Part shown: positions 1-5,236 of the stretch, in pieces
Position numbering within the stretch: the first letter of the stretch is position 1
Layout: every line of letters begins with the position of its first letter
Assembly (NCBI GenBank): GCA_031267345.1
Contig: JAIRZG010000068.1
Span: 1 to 5,236, forward strand
Length of the DNA stretch: 5,236 nt
Direction of reading: 5' to 3'
Source: Zoogloeaceae bacterium
Lineage (GTDB): Bacteria; Pseudomonadota; Gammaproteobacteria; Burkholderiales; Rhodocyclaceae
Notes under the pieces: generated by a model
Seen by the model: only the letters and a program-made list of their open reading frames with translations
Databases searched by the model: none
Told to the model about the DNA's origin: nothing
Program-made: the position numbers and the translations under genes

Positions 1-1
1 G

Positions 2-1273
2 CCCAAGGCGCTGGAATACATCGCAGGCATCCGCAACGCGGGCGCAAATCTCCTGAACATCATCAACGATATTCTGGATTTTTCCCGCATCGAATCCGGC
101 AAGCTGGAAATCGCCCATGAACGCTATGAAACCGCCTCGCTCCTCAATGACGTGCTGACCGTGATTCGTATGCGTCTGGACGACACCCCCATCGAATTGA
201 TCGTTACCCTTGACCCCGACATTCCCGGCATATTGCTCGGCGACATGCCCCACGTGCAGCAGATCCTGCTCAACCTGCTTTCCAACGCGGTGAAATACAC
301 GCAAAAAGGCTACATCAAATTCAGCGCCGTCCAGCAGAAGATCGGCGCTACGGAAATCCGTCTGCGCTTTACCGTCGAGGATAGCGGCGTCGGCATCAAG
401 GCGGAGGATTTACCTTCCCTGTTCGGTGACTTCGTGCGTCTGGAAGAAATGCAGCACCAGCATATCCAGGGCACGGGACTGGGTCTGGCCATCACCCGCA
501 GGTTGTGCCACGCGCTGGGTGGCGGCATCACGGTGGCGAGCGAGTATGGCAAGGGTTCCACTTTCACCGCCACCCTGCTGCAAGGCGTCGCCGACTGGCA
601 GCCCATGGGTGATCTCGCCACGCAAAGGGCGCGGCATGTCCAGGCGCAGCGCATCAGTTTTACCGCGCCGGAAGCGAACGTGCTGCTGGTGGACGATCTG
701 CCCAGCAACCTGCTGGTCGCCGAAGGACTGTTGATGCCCTACAAAATGCAGATCGTCACCTGCCTGAGCGGACGCGAAGCCATCGACCTGGCGCAAAAAC
801 AACCGTTTGATCTGGTGCTGATGGATCACATGATGCCGGGCATGGATGGCATCAAGGCTACCGAGGTCATTCGCGCCCTGCCGGATGAACGCTATCGGCG
901 ACTGCCCATCGTGGCGTTGACCGCCAATGCGATCTCCGGAATGAAGGACCTCTTTTTGGCGCACGGCTTCAACGATTACCTCTCCAAACCCATCGAGACG
1001 CCCAAACTGAACGCTATTCTGGAAAAATGGATTCCGGCGGAAAAACAGCGCCCTCTGGAAAAAGCGGCGGACGTCGCGCCGGAAAACAAGGCCGCGCCCG
1101 ATGACGACACATCGGCAAATGCCGCGCTCCCGGCAATAGAAGGCGTGGATACCGAGGCCGGACTGGCCATCATCGGCGGTTCGCCGGAACGATATCGCCG
1201 TCTGCTGGAAATCTTCTGCCGGGACGCGCGCGCGCGTTTATCCAATCTTGCCGCCATTTCCCCCCAAGGTTGA
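2..1273 (+). CDS. Hybrid sensor histidine kinase/response regulator, 5'-partial, with truncated HPt
   Basis: The reading frame is open from the left edge, so the true start is upstream; 423 residues are visible. The protein is expected to autophosphorylate on a His outside the window and pass phosphate to its own receiver. Visible in order: the second helix of the HisKA dimerisation domain (IINDILDFSRIESGKLE, about 59-109); a HATPase_c domain with N box (LLNLLSNAVKYT, Asn codon 284-286), G1 box DSGVGI (380-397) and G2 box GTGLGL (470-487); a REC domain with the acidic pair DD (692-697), phospho-acceptor Asp (824-826, in LMDHMMPGMDG), Thr (920-922) and Lys (986-988, in SKPIE). After a Pro/Ala/Asp-rich linker comes the start of an HPt domain (IEGVDTEAGLAIIGGSPERY and the next helix). 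The frame stops before the HALK-type phospho-His motif, so the HPt cannot work alone. From the HisKA to the end of REC it is a close paralogue of the downstream gene. The N-terminal sensor is not visible; by analogy it may also be a double solute-binding domain. Confidence 0.93.
   Translation, partial: PKALEYIAGIRNAGANLLNIINDILDFSRIESGKLEIAHERYETASLLNDVLTVIRMRLDDTPIELIVTLDPDIPGILLGDMPHVQQILLNLLSNAVKYTQKGYIKFSAVQQKIGATEIRLRFTVEDSGVGIKAEDLPSLFGDFVRLEEMQHQHIQGTGLGLAITRRLCHALGGGITVASEYGKGSTFTATLLQGVADWQPMGDLATQRARHVQAQRISFTAPEANVLLVDDLPSNLLVAEGLLMPYKMQIVTCLSGREAIDLAQKQPFDLVLMDHMMPGMDGIKATEVIRALPDERYRRLPIVALTANAISGMKDLFLAHGFNDYLSKPIETPKLNAILEKWIPAEKQRPLEKAADVAPENKAAPDDDTSANAALPAIEGVDTEAGLAIIGGSPERYRRLLEIFCRDARARLSNLAAISPQG
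658..749 (+). repeat. Near-identical tract shared with the second kinase gene (copy 1)
   Basis: This 92-bp stretch over the start of the REC domain matches 3912-4003 at 90 of 92 positions, with 57 bases exact (674-730 against 3928-3984). The only differences are at 673 (A against G) and 731 (T against C), both silent. Sequence on either side is clearly more diverged. It lies inside a larger paralogous block, roughly 2-1063 against 3244-4320, offset by 3242 to 3257 bases because of small codon indels. Confidence 0.9.
1225..1236. repeat. (CG)6 dinucleotide tract
   Basis: Six uninterrupted CG units, flanked to give the 14-bp self-complementary sequence ACGCGCGCGCGCGT at 1224-1237. It encodes the Asp-Ala-Arg-Ala-Arg stretch in the truncated HPt of the first kinase, about 35 bases before its stop. 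Alternating purine-pyrimidine tracts of this kind can adopt Z-form or cruciform structure and are prone to slippage; whether it contributed to the truncation is inference. Confidence 0.7.
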
Positions 1274-1277
1274 AAGC

Positions 1278-1281
1278 GAGG
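1278..1281 (+). promoter_or_regulatory. Ribosome binding site for kinase 2
   Basis: GAGG lies six bases upstream of the ATG at 1288, a normal Shine-Dalgarno spacing. It decides the preferred start. The TTG at 1270 has no comparable site at the right distance, and the ATG at 1354 is preceded by a GC hairpin (1334-1349) instead of a purine-rich site. Confidence 0.7.
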
Positions 1282-1287
1282 CAAAAC

Positions 1288-4878
<3,591 letters not shown>

Positions 4879-4894
4879 GGCGCGCGGACGCGCC
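4879..4894 (+). terminator. GC-rich stem-loop just after the kinase 2 stop (weak terminator candidate)
   Basis: GGCGCG (4879-4884) pairs with CGCGCC (4889-4894) around a CGGA loop, starting on the base after the TGA. No T tract follows, so it is not a canonical intrinsic terminator. It may instead protect the 3' end of the message or act together with the palindrome at 4901-4930. Confidence 0.35.
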
Positions 4895-4900
4895 GGGGAT

Positions 4901-4930
4901 GTAGGGGCGGGTTTCAAGCCCGCCCGCAAG
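4901..4930. repeat. GTAGGGGCGGG palindromic intergenic repeat
   Basis: GGGCGGG (4905-4911) pairs with CCCGCCC (4919-4925). Two more inner pairs (T-G and T-A) leave a three-base loop. The GTAGGGGCG head is repeated in the same orientation at 5071. Short palindromes of this form, usually ending CGCCCCTAC, are widespread as interspersed intergenic repeats in many bacteria. This copy is imperfect at its right end (CGCCCGCAAG instead of CGCCCCTAC). Confidence 0.65.
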
Positions 4931-4950
4931 CGATTGAGACATGGCAAAGC

Positions 4951-5063
4951 TTCCTGTATGGCGGTTGTTTTTTCCGCCGCCCTTCGCTTTCAAACGAGGG
5001 GGCAGATCGTGCGGGTTGGAAGACCGGATACAGGAACCGACAGAGCTTGCGCCTTCCCGCACG
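4951..5063. other. Cluster of nested inverted repeats, no gene seen
   Basis: Several dyads are packed here. TTCCTGTAT (4951-4959) is complementary to ATACAGGAA (5028-5036). GGCGG (4960-4964) pairs with CCGCC (4974-4978) around a T-rich loop. CCCTTCG (4980-4986) pairs with CGAGGGG (4995-5001) with one wobble. CGTGCGGG (5008-5015) is complementary to CCCGCACG (5056-5063). The short ORFs crossing it on the minus strand also run through the palindromes on each side and have no recognisable domain. It may be a structured non-coding element or the remains of a small mobile repeat flanked by the GTAGGGGCG palindromes; I cannot name it. Confidence 0.45.
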
Positions 5064-5070
5064 GCTCCTT

Positions 5071-5097
5071 GTAGGGGCGAGCGCCGCTCGCCCCTAC
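5071..5097. repeat. Perfect GTAGGGGCGAGC palindromic repeat
   Basis: GTAGGGGCGAGC (5071-5082) and GCTCGCCCCTAC (5086-5097) form a perfect 12-bp stem with a GCC loop. It shares its GTAGGGGCG head with the copy at 4901 but differs in the inner arm. No T tract follows on either strand, so it is read as an interspersed palindromic repeat and not a classic terminator, although the RNA hairpin would be very stable. Confidence 0.8.
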
Positions 5098-5137
5098 GTT
5101 TATCCAGGGTTTGACGTACTGTATATCCTGGAAACCT

Positions 5138-5166
5138 TTGCCATTTTGTATTCGTTCGACTACAAC
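5138..5166 (+). promoter_or_regulatory. Candidate sigma70-type promoter of the toxin-like gene
   Basis: A -35 box TTGCCA (5138-5143, five of six consensus bases) is followed after 17 bases by a -10 box TACAAC (5161-5166, four of six). The ATG lies only seven bases after the -10 box and has no Shine-Dalgarno sequence, so transcription from here would give a nearly leaderless message. The spacing and the overlap with a dyad support it, but the -10 match is modest. Confidence 0.45.
5146..5165. promoter_or_regulatory. 20-bp operator-like dyad over the promoter
   Basis: TTGTATTCG T (5146-5155) and T CGACTACAA (5156-5165) form a dyad with eight of nine arm pairs matching; only T5151/C5160 fails, and the centre is TT. 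It covers the spacer and most of the proposed -10 box. Toxin-antitoxin operons are commonly repressed by their own antitoxin bound to such a dyad, so this is a reasonable autoregulatory operator. The regulator itself is outside the window. Confidence 0.5.
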
Positions 5167-5173
5167 TATCGCC

Positions 5174-5236
5174 ATGTTTTCCATTCGATACCTGCCTGAA
5201 TTCAACGCTTGGTTTTCCAGTCTTTGGGGACAGGAT
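5174..5236 (+). CDS. Putative HigB/RelE-type addiction-module toxin, 3'-partial
   Basis: Twenty-one codons from ATG to the right edge. The peptide contains IRYLPEFNAWFSSLWG, which resembles the start of the HigB-like (phage Gp49-like, PF05973 type) toxins, where a first beta strand is followed by a helix of the form PEFDxWLxxLxD. Such toxins cleave mRNA at the ribosome and are neutralised by an antitoxin usually encoded just downstream. Support comes from the operator-like dyad and promoter directly upstream and from base composition that is more AT-rich than the kinase genes, as is common for acquired modules. The frame is also open upstream without an ATG, so a TTG start (5138 or 5111) is possible. 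Only the first fifth or so of the usual length of about 100 residues is visible, so the family call is tentative. Confidence 0.5.
   Translation, partial: MFSIRYLPEFNAWFSSLWGQD

Noticed and set aside
310..964. Minus-strand frames under kinase 1
   Set aside because: They are shadows of the well-supported HATPase and REC coding sequence, and similar shadows appear under the paralogous part of kinase 2.
4960..4978. GGCGG/CCGCC hairpin with a T run as an intrinsic terminator
   Set aside because: The T run is in the loop and not after the stem, so it does not fit an intrinsic terminator on either strand.
4901..5097. The repeated GTAGGGGCG units as a CRISPR array or integron attC site
   Set aside because: Only two palindromic units of differing sequence are present without regular spacers, and no matched attC core sites (RYYYAAC/GTTRRRY) were found.
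5111..5127. TTGACG with TATATC as a promoter
   Set aside because: The boxes are only about five bases apart, far too close for sigma70 spacing.

Overview
The window is moderately GC-rich bacterial DNA. It holds two tandem, same-strand, paralogous hybrid sensor histidine kinase genes, then a repeat-rich intergenic stretch, then the first codons of what looks like a HigB/RelE-type toxin gene. The kinases (periplasmic double solute-binding sensor, one membrane span, HisKA, HATPase, REC and phosphotransfer remnants) and the short GTAGGGGCG-type palindromes point to a Gram-negative bacterium, plausibly a proteobacterium. The genus cannot be told from the sequence.

Layout. Bases 2-1273 are the 3' part of kinase 1. 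The phospho-accepting His and everything before it lie off the left edge; the ATPase domain, a complete REC domain and only the first part of an HPt domain are present. Bases 1288-4878 are kinase 2, complete: signal peptide, two tandem SBP_bac_3-like sensor domains, one transmembrane helix, HisKA, HATPase_c, REC, the second part of an HPt domain with its His, and a helical tail. The 14-base gap between the genes contains the ribosome binding site of kinase 2. That site lies inside a hairpin that starts on the base after the kinase 1 stop codon, which suggests translational coupling. Bases 4879-5137 hold several hairpins and two copies of a GTAGGGGCG-headed palindrome. Bases 5138-5166 look like a sigma70-type promoter overlaid by a near-perfect 20-bp dyad, and an ORF resembling the start of a HigB-like toxin begins at 5174 and runs off the right edge.

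How the parts may work together. Kinase 2 should bind a small molecule in the periplasm, autophosphorylate on His630 and pass phosphate to Asp931, and perhaps on to His1057. Kinase 1 very likely does the same first steps. The most curious point is that the two paralogues carry complementary pieces of the HPt domain: kinase 1 ends just before the part containing the phospho-His, and kinase 2 lacks the helices that kinase 1 retains. Either both are decay products of recombination between tandem copies, or the two proteins share one split phosphotransfer domain. A near-identical 92-bp tract in the REC domains suggests recent gene conversion between them.
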